A stretch of 64,000 nucleotides of DNA from JACVRW01 sp963803245 (GTDB lineage Bacteria; Actinomycetota; Thermoleophilia; Solirubrobacterales; Thermoleophilaceae), in assembly GCA_963803245.1 (NCBI GenBank), contig CAWDLI010000016.1:169593-233592 (forward strand), in the 5' to 3' direction. The first letter of the stretch is position 1, and every line of letters begins with the position of its first letter. The notes below the pieces were generated by a model. The model saw only the letters and a program-made list of their open reading frames with translations. It did no database searches and was not told where the DNA came from. Shown one piece after another: positions 54,649-62,914 of the stretch. The translations under genes and the position numbers were made by a program.

Positions 54649-55379
54649 CAGCGGTCCTCCTCGAGCGCCGCCTGGCCCTCGCGGACCGTGAAGCGGCCCT
54701 CGTAGAGAGCCTTGCCGGAGATCACGCCGGCCAGGTTCACCAGCCGCCGCGCGCGCAGCCCGCGGAGGTCCTCGACCGATCCGATGCCGCCGGAGTAGAT
54801 GAAGCGGCCGCGCACCGCGTGGGAGATGCGCGCGACCTCGTCGAGGTCGGGGCCCTCGAGCATGCCGTCGCGGTCCACGTTCGTGTAGACGAAGCGCGAC
54901 GCGCCGCGGCGCTGGAGCCGCTCGATCACGTCCTCGCCGCGCGTCTGTGTCTCCTTGGTCCACCCGGCCACGGACACCCGGCCGCCGCGGACGTCGACCG
55001 CCACCACCACCCGGCCGCCCCACATCTCGAGCGCCCGGCCGAGCAGCTCCGGGTCGTTGTAGGCGGCCGTTCCCAGCACCACGCGCGCGGCGCCGGCCGC
55101 GAGAGCGGCCCGCACCGACGCCAGCGAGCGCAGGCCGCCGCCGTACTGCACCGGCACCTCCAGCTCGCGGGTGATCCGCTCGAGGTGGTCGAGGCTCGCC
55201 GGCTCGCCCGCCCGCGCCCCGTCGAGGTCCACCACGTGCAGGAAGCGCGCGCCCGCCTCGACGAACGAGCGCGCCGCCTCCAGCGGCGTGTCGGCGTACA
55301 CGGTCTCGTCGTCGAAGTGTCCCTGCCGCAGGCGAACCGCCCTGCCGTCGCGGATGTCCACCGCGGGCAGCAGGATCAT
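54648..55379 (-). CDS. hisA: Phosphoribosylformimino-5-aminoimidazole carboxamide ribotide isomerase
   Basis: HisA isomerises ProFAR to PRFAR. The 243-residue TIM barrel begins MILLPAVDIRDGRAVRL (catalytic Asp) and has YGGGLRSLASVRAALAAGA, TNVDRDGMLEGPDLDEV (second Asp), and IYSGGIGSVEDLRGL. In some Actinobacteria this protein (PriA) also serves tryptophan synthesis; whether that holds here cannot be decided by inspection. ATG 55379 overlaps the hisH stop as ATGA. Confidence 0.95.
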   Translation of the reverse strand: MILLPAVDIRDGRAVRLRQGHFDDETVYADTPLEAARSFVEAGARFLHVVDLDGARAGEPASLDHLERITRELEVPVQYGGGLRSLASVRAALAAGAARVVLGTAAYNDPELLGRALEMWGGRVVVAVDVRGGRVSVAGWTKETQTRGEDVIERLQRRGASRFVYTNVDRDGMLEGPDLDEVARISHAVRGRFIYSGGIGSVEDLRGLRARRLVNLAGVISGKALYEGRFTVREGQAALEEDR

Positions 55380-56005
55380 GCGGGCACTGGCACGCAGCTG
55401 CGCACGAAGTTCCCGAGGAGCCTGAGCCCGTCGGGCCCGGACTTCTCCGGATGGAACTGCACGCCGTACAGCGGGCCGCGCGCCACCGCGCTCACGAACT
55501 CGCTCCCGTAGTCGGCCGTGCCGAGCACGTCCTCGGGATCCTCCGGTCGCGGCGCGAACGAGTTCGCGTGGTAGAAGGCGCATGGGTCCGGCAGACCCTC
55601 GTTCAGAGCCGTGGAGCGCCGCCAGGCGACCGGATTCCACCCGATCTGCGGCACCTTGAGCCCGGGCGCGTCGAGCTCGGCCACACCCCCCGGGATCAGC
55701 CCTATGCCCTCGGCACCGCCGAGCTCGGTGGTGGAGTCGAAGAGCAGCTGCATCCCCATGCAGACCCCGATCGCGGGCACGCCCTCGTCCACCCGCTCGC
55801 GCATCAGCTCGTCGAGGCGCAGGCGGCGCACGTGCTCCATCGCCTTCGGCATCGCGCCCACGCCCGGCAGCACCACGCCGTCGGCCTCGCGCACGCGGGC
55901 GGGGTCGGCGGTCAATTGCGGCTGCGCTCCCACGTGCTCCAGCGCCTTGGCCACGGAGCGGAGGTTGCCCATGCCGTAATCGAGGATCGCGATGCGCGGC
56001 CTCAT
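55376..56005 (-). CDS. hisH: Imidazole glycerol phosphate synthase, glutaminase subunit
   Basis: HisH provides ammonia to HisF from glutamine. The 209-residue type-I glutamine amidotransferase has ILDYGMGNLRSVAKAL, LPGVGAMPKAM, the nucleophile Cys in GVCMGMQLLFDST, and the terminal GVQFHPEKSGPDGLRLL with His and Glu. ATG 56005 overlaps the hisB stop as ATGA. Its partner hisF is two genes downstream. Confidence 0.97.
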   Translation of the reverse strand: MRPRIAILDYGMGNLRSVAKALEHVGAQPQLTADPARVREADGVVLPGVGAMPKAMEHVRRLRLDELMRERVDEGVPAIGVCMGMQLLFDSTTELGGAEGIGLIPGGVAELDAPGLKVPQIGWNPVAWRRSTALNEGLPDPCAFYHANSFAPRPEDPEDVLGTADYGSEFVSAVARGPLYGVQFHPEKSGPDGLRLLGNFVRSCVPVPA

Positions 56006-56589
56006 AGGACTCCCTTCGTGGACGGCACCCCGGTCTCGTCCGGGTCGTCCGCCACGGCTTCGCGCAGCGCTCGGGCGAAGGCCTTGAACGAGGCCTCAAC
56101 CATGTGGTGAGAGTTGGCGCCGGCCTCCACGCGCAGGTGGAGGGTGAGCTTGGCCGCGCTCGCCACGGCGCGCATGAACTCCTCCGCGAGGTCTGTGTCG
56201 AAGTCCGCCACGCGGGCGTCCGGGTACTCCCCCTCGAACGCGAGGAAGGGGCGCCCCGAGATGTCGATTGCGCAGCTCGCGCGCGCCTCGTCCATCGGGA
56301 TCACTGCGTGCCCGAAGCGGCGGATGCCGGCCCGGTCGCCGAGCGCCTCGTCGAGCGCCTGGCCCAGCGCCAGGCCGGTGTCCTCGACCGTGTGGTGGGC
56401 GCCGGTGTCGAGGTCGCCCTCCACCCGCACATCCAGGTCGAGGCCGCCATGGCGCGCCACCGCGTCGAGCACGTGGTCGAAGAAGCCGACCCCGGTGGTC
56501 CGGCTGCCCGCGCCCGCACCATCGAGGTCGAGGCTCAGCTCGACGTCGGTCTCGTTCGTCGTACGGTGGATCTCAGCGCTTCTGCTCAC
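56002..56589 (-). CDS. hisB: Imidazoleglycerol-phosphate dehydratase
   Basis: HisB dehydrates IGP to imidazole acetol phosphate. The 195-residue monofunctional form has FFDHVLDAVARHGG and AHHTVEDTGLALGQAL (metal His residues), IPMDEARASCAIDISGRP, and SHHMVEASFKAFARAL (second metal His pair). GTG 56589 overlaps the hisD stop as GTGA. Note that hisC is not between hisD and hisB, where it often lies; hisC, hisI and hisE are absent from this window. Confidence 0.97.
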   Translation of the reverse strand: MSRSAEIHRTTNETDVELSLDLDGAGAGSRTTGVGFFDHVLDAVARHGGLDLDVRVEGDLDTGAHHTVEDTGLALGQALDEALGDRAGIRRFGHAVIPMDEARASCAIDISGRPFLAFEGEYPDARVADFDTDLAEEFMRAVASAAKLTLHLRVEAGANSHHMVEASFKAFARALREAVADDPDETGVPSTKGVL

Positions 56590-57824
56590 GCGCGGCGCTC
56601 CATCGACTCGGCGTGCACGGGAAAGCCCTCGGCGCGGGCCACTGCTGCGCCGGCGGGCGCGAGGCGGGCCGCCGCCTCGCCGGGCAAGGATACGCGAGCC
56701 ATCCGGCGCCTGAACGTGGCCGGGGAGAGCGCCGACTGGAAGCGAACCGCCCCTCCGGTGGGCAGCACGTGGTTGGACCCCGCCACGTAGTCGCCGAAGG
56801 CCGTGCCGGCCCCCGCGCCCACGAAGACGCAGCCCGCGCGGCGCACTCGCTCCACGAGTGCCTCGGCTTCGCCGCCCACGAGCTCGAGGTGCTCGGGAGC
56901 GATCTCCTCCGCGAAGCGCACGGCGGCATGCACGTCATCCGTGTCGATCAGCTGGAGCTCGGCGTCGCGCACGCTGGGCCGCTCCGGCGCAAGCCGCGCG
57001 ATCGCGCCGGCCACGGCATCGAGGAGCGCCCCGTCGGGCGAGATGCACCAGAGCGGGCTGTCGTCGCCGTGCTCGGCCTGGGCCATGAGATCGAGCGCCA
57101 CCAGCTCGGGATCCGCTCCGGCAGCGGCCACCACCACGAGCTCGCTCGGCCCGGCCACCCCGTCGATCCCCACGTAACCGGCAAGCTGGCGCTTGGCCTC
57201 CTGGACGTACGGGTTCCCCGGCCCGGCGATCACGTCGACGGCCTCGACGGACTCGGTCCCGAGGGCCAGCGCGGCGATCGCCTGGGCTCCGCCCATCCGG
57301 TACACCTCGGTCACCTCGCAGAGCACGCAGGCGGCCAGGATCACCGGGTTGGCACGCCCGCCCGGCCCCGGGGGCGCGCAGACGGCGATCTCTTGCACCC
57401 CGGCCGCGCGCGCCGTCACGGCTCCCATCACCACGGTCGACGGGTAGGGCGCCCGGCCGGCCGGGACGTAGACGCCCGCCCTTCGCACGGGCACCTCCAC
57501 GATCTCCACGTCGTGTCCCTCCGGAAGCTCCACGGCCACCGCGTCGCGCAGCTGCGCCTTCGCCACCGTGCGGACGTTGGCGATGGCGGTGCGCAGACCG
57601 GCCAGGACCTGCGGCTCGAGGATGCCCACGGACGACTCGAGCTCGGCCGTGTCCACCCTCAGCTGCTCGGGCCCCAGCTCGGCCTTGTCGAAGCGCTCAG
57701 TCAGGCGCGCCACCGCGGCGTCGCCGTCTTCGCTGACCTCGGCGATGATCGCCGCCACGTCCTGGGCCACGGTCGTCCCGGGCGCTCGGCGGTACCAGGC
57801 GTTGCGGGTCCTCCGGATCCTCAT
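56586..57824 (-). CDS. hisD: Histidinol dehydrogenase
   Basis: HisD oxidises histidinol to histidine using NAD and zinc. The 412-residue product has AGVYVPAGRAPYPSTVVMG, YRMGGAQAIAALALGTES, IAGPGNPYVQEAKRQL, and the zinc/catalytic GVAGPSELVVVA and APEHLELV with His. ATG 57824 overlaps the hisG stop as ATGA. The upstream region is well conserved apart from a basic N-terminus MRIRRTRNAWYRR. Confidence 0.97.
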   Translation of the reverse strand: MRIRRTRNAWYRRAPGTTVAQDVAAIIAEVSEDGDAAVARLTERFDKAELGPEQLRVDTAELESSVGILEPQVLAGLRTAIANVRTVAKAQLRDAVAVELPEGHDVEIVEVPVRRAGVYVPAGRAPYPSTVVMGAVTARAAGVQEIAVCAPPGPGGRANPVILAACVLCEVTEVYRMGGAQAIAALALGTESVEAVDVIAGPGNPYVQEAKRQLAGYVGIDGVAGPSELVVVAAAGADPELVALDLMAQAEHGDDSPLWCISPDGALLDAVAGAIARLAPERPSVRDAELQLIDTDDVHAAVRFAEEIAPEHLELVGGEAEALVERVRRAGCVFVGAGAGTAFGDYVAGSNHVLPTGGAVRFQSALSPATFRRRMARVSLPGEAAARLAPAGAAVARAEGFPVHAESMERRA

Positions 57825-58447
57825 CCCCGTATCCGCTCGACGAGCCGGTCGATCGCCGCCGCCTTCAGCTTGTGGGCCACGGGATTGGCGATCAGCCGGG
57901 CGCTGCTCTCGCCGACCTCCTCGACCACGCGCAGGTTGTTCTCCTCGAGCGTGCGCCCGCTGGCCGTGAGGTCGACGATGCCGTCCACGAGCCCGGTGAG
58001 GGGCGCAAGCTCCACCGAGCCCTTCACCTCCACGATCTCGGCCTGGCGACCGGTGCGGGCGAAGTGCTCGGTGGCCACGCGCGGGTACTTGGTCGCGATG
58101 CGCACGCGTCCGAGGCGGCGCAGCGCGTCCGCGATCGGATCGCCCCCCTCGCGGGCGGCGACGACCATGCGGCAGCGGCCGTAGTCCAGGTCGAGCAGCT
58201 CGTAGACCTTGCGGTCGGCCTGCTCGAGCAGCACGTCCTTGCCGGTGATGCCGATGTCCGCCGAGCCGTGCTCGACGTAGGTGGGCACGTCGCTCGGGCG
58301 CATCGTGACGATCCCGGGACCGTCGAAGAGCAGCTTGCGATCGTTCGAGCGCACCTCCGACACGTCGAGGCCGAGCTGCTCCAGCAGGTCGAGCGTCTCG
58401 CCGAAGAGCGCGCCGCGCGGCACCGCCACCATCAGCCGCTCGCTCAT
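57821..58447 (-). CDS. hisG: ATP phosphoribosyltransferase, short form
   Basis: HisG starts histidine synthesis from ATP and PRPP. The 208-residue product is the short form (no C-terminal regulatory domain), with VAVPRGALFGETLDLLEQLG, DIGITGKDVLLE, LDYGRCRMVVAAREGG and the PRPP loop GLVDGIVDLTASGRTLEEN. Short HisG needs HisZ, which is encoded directly upstream. ATG 58447 overlaps the hisZ stop as ATGA. The long form is more usual in Actinobacteria. Confidence 0.97.
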   Translation of the reverse strand: MSERLMVAVPRGALFGETLDLLEQLGLDVSEVRSNDRKLLFDGPGIVTMRPSDVPTYVEHGSADIGITGKDVLLEQADRKVYELLDLDYGRCRMVVAAREGGDPIADALRRLGRVRIATKYPRVATEHFARTGRQAEIVEVKGSVELAPLTGLVDGIVDLTASGRTLEENNLRVVEEVGESSARLIANPVAHKLKAAAIDRLVERIRG

Positions 58448-59412
58448 CGGAGCGCCTCCTCGGCCGCCTGGGCCTGGTGCACGCGCTGCACGTCCAGGGC
58501 CACGCCACAGGCGGGGAGCGGGCGCCCGAAGCGCCCGAGCAGGTCGTCGTAGCGGCCGCCGCCGCCGAGGGTGAAGCCCACGGCGGGGTCGTAGACCTCG
58601 AACACCGCGCCGGTGTAGTAGCCGAGCTCCCGAACCAGCCCGAGGTCGAAGATCACGCGGTCGGCCACGCCGCGCTCCGCGAGGAGCGCGTTCAGGGCCC
58701 TCAGGCCCGTGACCGCCTCCGGCACGAGCGCGTCGGCACGGTCGAGCACCTCCACCCCGCCCCGCAGCTCCGGCAGGCGCACGAGCAGCTCGCGGTCGCC
58801 GTCGCCGAGGCCCAGCGCCGTCACCTCCATGTCGAGTCCCACCAGGTCGCGCCGGGCGAGCGCCGCGAGGAGTGGCACGTGCCGCTCGGCGGGCACGTCG
58901 AGCGAGATCAGCAGGCGGCGGTAGAGCGACGCGTCGCCCACCCCCACCCGGTGCCGGCGCAGGCCCGCCTCGTCGAGCGCGGCCACGGTCAGTGCCAGCA
59001 CCTCCGCCTCGCCCTCCACGCCCTCGGGCCCGATCAGCTCGAGGCCGGCCTGCATGAACTCGCGCGGCTCCCCCACGCCCCGGTCCACGGCGCGCCAGGC
59101 GTGGGCGAAGTAACAGAACCGCAGCGGCGGGGCCACCTCGGCATAGCGCGACCCCACCACGCGCGCGATCGGGATGGTCATGTCGGAGCGCAGCGCCAGC
59201 ACGTCGCCCTGCTCGTCGAAGGTGCGGTAGCGGGCGCCGGCCGCGGTCTCGTCGCCGCTGCGCAGAACGTCCTCGTACTCGAGCGCCGGCGTGTGCACCT
59301 CGCCGTAGCCCGCGCGCGTGAAGGCGCTCCGCATGCGCTCCGTGAGCGCCCGCAGCTCGCGCATCTCGTCCGGGAGCACGTCGCGGGTGCCCGGGGGGAT
59401 CGGGTGCGTCAC
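58444..59412 (-). CDS. hisZ: ATP phosphoribosyltransferase regulatory subunit
   Basis: HisZ is a catalytically inactive histidyl-tRNA-synthetase-like protein that activates short HisG and senses histidine. The 322-residue product has the class II core: PPGTRDVLPDEMRELRALTERM, FDEQGDVLALRSDMTIPIAR, REFMQAGLELIG, and a C-terminal GGGGRYDDLLGRFG. It lacks the C-terminal tRNA-anticodon domain of HisS. GTG 59412 is 18 bases after the murA stop; the murA-his genes are one transcription run. Confidence 0.95.
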   Translation of the reverse strand: MTHPIPPGTRDVLPDEMRELRALTERMRSAFTRAGYGEVHTPALEYEDVLRSGDETAAGARYRTFDEQGDVLALRSDMTIPIARVVGSRYAEVAPPLRFCYFAHAWRAVDRGVGEPREFMQAGLELIGPEGVEGEAEVLALTVAALDEAGLRRHRVGVGDASLYRRLLISLDVPAERHVPLLAALARRDLVGLDMEVTALGLGDGDRELLVRLPELRGGVEVLDRADALVPEAVTGLRALNALLAERGVADRVIFDLGLVRELGYYTGAVFEVYDPAVGFTLGGGGRYDDLLGRFGRPLPACGVALDVQRVHQAQAAEEALR

Positions 59413-59430
59413 GGGGTCCTCGCTGCCGCT

Positions 59431-60729
59431 CTAGACGGCGACGCGCTCGGAGGCCACGCGCTCGATCCGCGCGCCCAGCGCCCGCAGCCGCTCGTCGATG
59501 CGCTCGTAGCCGCGGTCGATCTGCCGGATGTTCCCGATCTCCGAGCGGCCGTCCGCGCACAGAGCCGCGATGAGCATGGCCATGCCCGCCCGGATGTCCG
59601 GGCTCTCCATGCGCTCACCGTGAAGCCGGCTCGGGCCGCTCACGACCACCCTGTGGGGGTCGCAGACGATCACCCGAGCGCCCATGGATACGAGCTTGTC
59701 GACGAAGAACAGGCGATTCTCGAACATCTTCTCGTGGATCAGCACGAGGCCGTCGGCCTGGGTGGCCATCGCGAGCGCGATGCTCGTGAGGTCCGCGGGG
59801 AACGCCGGCCAGGGACCGTCCTCGATCTTCGAGACGGCCTCGCCCTCGTCCGACCTGATGCGCAGCTGCTGGTTCGGCGGCACCAGCACGTCGTGGCCGT
59901 CGAACTCGATCTCGCAGCCGAGCCGCTCGAAGCACAGCCGCGTCATGCGCAGGTCGTCGGGAACCACGTCGCGGATGCGCAGCTCGCCACCGGTGCAGGC
60001 GGCGAGAGCGATGAAGCTGCCCACCTCGATGTAGTCGGGCCCGATCGTGTAGTCGGCGCCGCCCAGCTCCTCCTGGCCGTGCACGATCATCAGGTTTGAG
60101 CCGATTCCCTCGATGCGCGCGCCCATCTGCATCAGCACGCGCGCCAGGTCCTGCACGTGCGGCTCAGCGGCGGCGTTGTGGATCACCGTGGAGCCCGGCG
60201 CCAGGGCGGCGGCCATCAGGGCGTTCTCGGTGGCCATAACCGACGGCTCGTCCATGAAGAAGTCGCATGCGTGCAGGCCGTCGGGGGCGGACAGGTGGAA
60301 CGAGCGCTCCACGAGCACCTCCGCGCCGAGCGCGCGGAACGCGTCGAAGTGAGGGTCGAGGCGCCGGCGCCCGATCACGTCCCCGCCTGGCGGCGGCATG
60401 TCGGCGCGGCCGAAGCGCGCGAGCAGGGGCCCGGCGAGCAGGAACGAGGCCCGGATCCGCTCCGCACACTCGGGGTCCACCGCGGTGCTGGTCACCTCGT
60501 CGGCCCTGAGCGACACCACGTTCTCGTCGCGCCACTCGGCCTTCACGCCGAGCCGCACCAGCAGCTCGATCATCGCCTCCACGTCGCGGATTCGCGGCAC
60601 GTTGCGGAGCACGACCTCCTCCTCGGTGAGCAAGGAGGCAGCGAGCGCCGGCAGAGCGGCGTTCTTGTTCCCAGCGGGAACGACGGAGCCCGAGAGGGGC
60701 GTACCGCCTTCGATGATGAACTTCTCCAT
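59431..60729 (-). CDS. murA: UDP-N-acetylglucosamine 1-carboxyvinyltransferase (MurA, Cys-to-Asp)
   Basis: MurA transfers enolpyruvate to UDP-GlcNAc, the first peptidoglycan step and the target of fosfomycin. The 432-residue product has K22 (VVPAGNKNAALPALA), RASFLLAGPLLARFG, and MPPPGGDVIGRRRLDPH, in which the active-site Cys (C115 in E. coli) is Asp at D117. This substitution is known in mycobacteria and others to make the enzyme insensitive to fosfomycin. ATG 60729 has TACCCT (60770-60775) about 40 bases upstream. It begins the run of murA-hisZ-hisG and beyond. Confidence 0.93.
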   Translation of the reverse strand: MEKFIIEGGTPLSGSVVPAGNKNAALPALAASLLTEEEVVLRNVPRIRDVEAMIELLVRLGVKAEWRDENVVSLRADEVTSTAVDPECAERIRASFLLAGPLLARFGRADMPPPGGDVIGRRRLDPHFDAFRALGAEVLVERSFHLSAPDGLHACDFFMDEPSVMATENALMAAALAPGSTVIHNAAAEPHVQDLARVLMQMGARIEGIGSNLMIVHGQEELGGADYTIGPDYIEVGSFIALAACTGGELRIRDVVPDDLRMTRLCFERLGCEIEFDGHDVLVPPNQQLRIRSDEGEAVSKIEDGPWPAFPADLTSIALAMATQADGLVLIHEKMFENRLFFVDKLVSMGARVIVCDPHRVVVSGPSRLHGERMESPDIRAGMAMLIAALCADGRSEIGNIRQIDRGYERIDERLRALGARIERVASERVAV

Positions 60730-60827
60730 GCGCGGATCCCAGGCAGGCCGCCGTCCGAGCGGCTTTGGAAGGGTACCGGAGCCCATTCGCCTCGGGTTTC
60801 GGCCCGCGGCCCGGATACCCTGCCGCC

Positions 60828-61418
60828 ATGAGCGACACCGCACCCACCCGCGACGAGGCCTGGGCGCTCGTGTGCGAGTGGACCGCCTCCGAGTCGCTCC
60901 GCAGGCACATGCTCGGCGTGGAGGCTGCGATGCGGGCCTACGCCGTCCGCTTCGGCGAGGACGAGGAGCTCTACGCGGTCACCGGCCTGCTCCACGACCT
61001 CGATTACGAGCGCCATCCCGACATGGACAGCGACACCGGCCACCCGCGCACGGCCCTGGCGCTGTTCCGGGAGCGCGGCTATCCGGAGGAGCTGATCGAC
61101 GCGGTGGCCGGCCACGCGGACTTCCTCGGCGTTCCGCGCGAGTCGCGGATGGCGAAGACCCTCTACGCGGTGGACGAGCTGTCCGGCTTCGTGGCCGCCT
61201 GCGCCCTGGTCCGCCCGACAGGCATCGAGGGCCTCAAGCCCAAGTCGGTGAAGAAGAAGCTCAAGCAGCCCAGCTTCGCGGCGGGCGTCAACCGCGACGA
61301 CGTGACCCGCGGCGCGGAGGAGCTGGGCGTGGACTTCGACGAGCACGTGGCGTTCGTGATCGCCGCGATGGAGCCGAAGGCCGAGGAGCTCGGCCTCGCG
61401 CCCGACGCGCCGGGCTGA
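60828..61418 (+). CDS. HD-domain phosphohydrolase-like protein
   Basis: A 196-residue HD-superfamily protein: SESLRRHMLGVEAAMRAYA (first His), GLLHDLDYERHP (the HD pair) and HADFLGVPRE (later His/Asp). It resembles small HD hydrolases of unknown substrate, such as those near nucleotide metabolism. Only part of the usual metal set is visible. TACCCT (60816-60821) lies six bases before ATG 60828, so the message is leaderless. It is divergent from murA and convergent with the Cys-rich protein gene. Confidence 0.8.
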   Translation: MSDTAPTRDEAWALVCEWTASESLRRHMLGVEAAMRAYAVRFGEDEELYAVTGLLHDLDYERHPDMDSDTGHPRTALALFRERGYPEELIDAVAGHADFLGVPRESRMAKTLYAVDELSGFVAACALVRPTGIEGLKPKSVKKKLKQPSFAAGVNRDDVTRGAEELGVDFDEHVAFVIAAMEPKAEELGLAPDAPG

Positions 61419-61425
61419 CCTTCCG

Positions 61426-61770
61426 CTAGCGCCAGCGCCCGCCCGCCTTGGCCCAGTCGGCCATGTGGCCAACGGAGCAGAACGAGTCGTGGATGCGGTG
61501 CTCGCCGCGGTGGCGCACCAGGGTGACGGTCACGTCCCCGAGCGGCTCGCCGCAGTGGGCGCACGCGCCCTCGGGCTGACCCTCCTCCTTCCAGGCGCCA
61601 TCCCCTCCGGGCGCGACGGCGTCCCAGTGGGCTCCCTGGATCGACCATGGCACCACGTGCTCGAGCCGGCAGAAGGCGGCGCGGCGCGCTCCGGGCAGCT
61701 CGTGGAGGCGCCACCCGTCCTCGCGGTCCACCGCGCGATCGCACCAGGAGCAGCGTTCGGGGTCCGTCAC
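61426..61770 (-). CDS. Cys-rich protein with two zinc-site repeats
   Basis: The 114-residue protein has two similar halves: CSWCDRA...FCRLEHVVPW and CAHCGEP...FCSVGHMADW. Each half holds CxxC and FCxxxH, as in TRASH/MYND-type zinc folds, so it probably binds two zinc ions. No DNA-binding, membrane or enzymatic motif is visible. It lies divergent from the isocitrate/isopropylmalate dehydrogenase homologue with only 17 bases between starts. GTG 61770 is the first start. Function unknown. Confidence 0.65.
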   Translation of the reverse strand: MTDPERCSWCDRAVDREDGWRLHELPGARRAAFCRLEHVVPWSIQGAHWDAVAPGGDGAWKEEGQPEGACAHCGEPLGDVTVTLVRHRGEHRIHDSFCSVGHMADWAKAGGRWR

Positions 61771-61787
61771 GGCTAGATTCCGCCCGT

Positions 61788-62876
61788 ATGGCGGAAGAGC
61801 TGCGAATTATCGTCCTCGAGGGCGACGAGACCGGCCAGGAGCTGCTCGAGCAGGCGCTGCGGGTCCTCGACCCCGCCGTGACGAAGGTCGGCGTGGCGCT
61901 CGAGCACTACGACCTCTCGCTCGAGAACAGGCGTGCCACGAACAACGAGGTCGTCAGCGCCTCGGCGGCGGCGATACGCGAGGCCCGCTTCGCGATCAAG
62001 GCGGCAACGGTCACGCCCGAGGGCGCCGACGACGTGGGCAGCCCCAACCGCCTGCTCCGCGAGGCGATCGACGGCAAGGTGATCATCCGCACCGGGCGCC
62101 GGATACCAGGCGTGACCCCGGTGGCCGGCGTGCACTACCCGATCGCGGTGGTGCGGATGGCCGTGGGCGACGCCTACGGCGCCGAGCAGTGGCGCACCGA
62201 GGAGAACGGCGAGGAGGTGGCATACCGCACCGAGCGCATCACGCGAGGCGTCTGCCGCGCCGTGGCCGAGTACAGCTTCCGCACGGCCGGCCGTATCCAC
62301 GGCCGCGTCTACGGGGGCCCCAAGTGGACGGTGAGCCCCGTGTACGAGGGGATGCTCAAGGAGGAGATGGATTCTGCGTCCGACCGGCACCCGGAGGTGC
62401 CCTACAGCCCCGTGCTGATCGACGCCACGTACGCCGGCCTGATCTCCGGAGCCGCCGACGCCCCGCTCGTGATCCCGGCCCTCAACCGCGACGGCGACTG
62501 CCTGTCCGACCTCGTCATGCCGATGTTCGGCTCGATAGCCGGAGCGGAGTCGGTGCTGCTCGCCTTCGACGACGAGTACGAGCCGAGCGCGGTGATGGCC
62601 GAGGCGCCGCACGGCACGGCCCCGGCGCTGCTCGGAAAGGACATCGCGAACCCGATGGCGATGATCCTCGCCGTCGCCGCGGTGCTCCACTACGCCTCGA
62701 CGCTCGGCTATGACGGCGCCGACACCGCCTCGCGCGCGATCTACGAGTCGGTGCTCGAGGCCACCGCCACCGGGGTGCGCACGCCCGATCTCGGCGGCAG
62801 CGCCACCACAAGCGAGTTCACCTCCGAGGTGATCTCGCGCGTGCGCACGAAGATCGACATCTGGTCCTCGCTGTAG
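61788..62876 (+). CDS. Isocitrate/isopropylmalate dehydrogenase-family protein
   Basis: A decarboxylating beta-hydroxyacid dehydrogenase of 362 residues. It has IIVLEGDETGQELLEQAL at the start, KVIIRTGRRIPGV and MRMAVGDAYGAE-like strands, LNRDGDCLSDLVMPMFG (metal Asp pair) and EAPHGTAPALLGKDIANP (cofactor binding). The order fits isocitrate or isopropylmalate dehydrogenase, but the substrate loops differ from both, so I do not name it. TAGATT (61774-61779) lies eight bases before ATG 61788. Confidence 0.82.
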   Translation: MAEELRIIVLEGDETGQELLEQALRVLDPAVTKVGVALEHYDLSLENRRATNNEVVSASAAAIREARFAIKAATVTPEGADDVGSPNRLLREAIDGKVIIRTGRRIPGVTPVAGVHYPIAVVRMAVGDAYGAEQWRTEENGEEVAYRTERITRGVCRAVAEYSFRTAGRIHGRVYGGPKWTVSPVYEGMLKEEMDSASDRHPEVPYSPVLIDATYAGLISGAADAPLVIPALNRDGDCLSDLVMPMFGSIAGAESVLLAFDDEYEPSAVMAEAPHGTAPALLGKDIANPMAMILAVAAVLHYASTLGYDGADTASRAIYESVLEATATGVRTPDLGGSATTSEFTSEVISRVRTKIDIWSSL

Positions 62877-62914
62877 GCGGAAGCGGCCGGCTCGGCCGGC
62901 TGCGCACCGATGGA

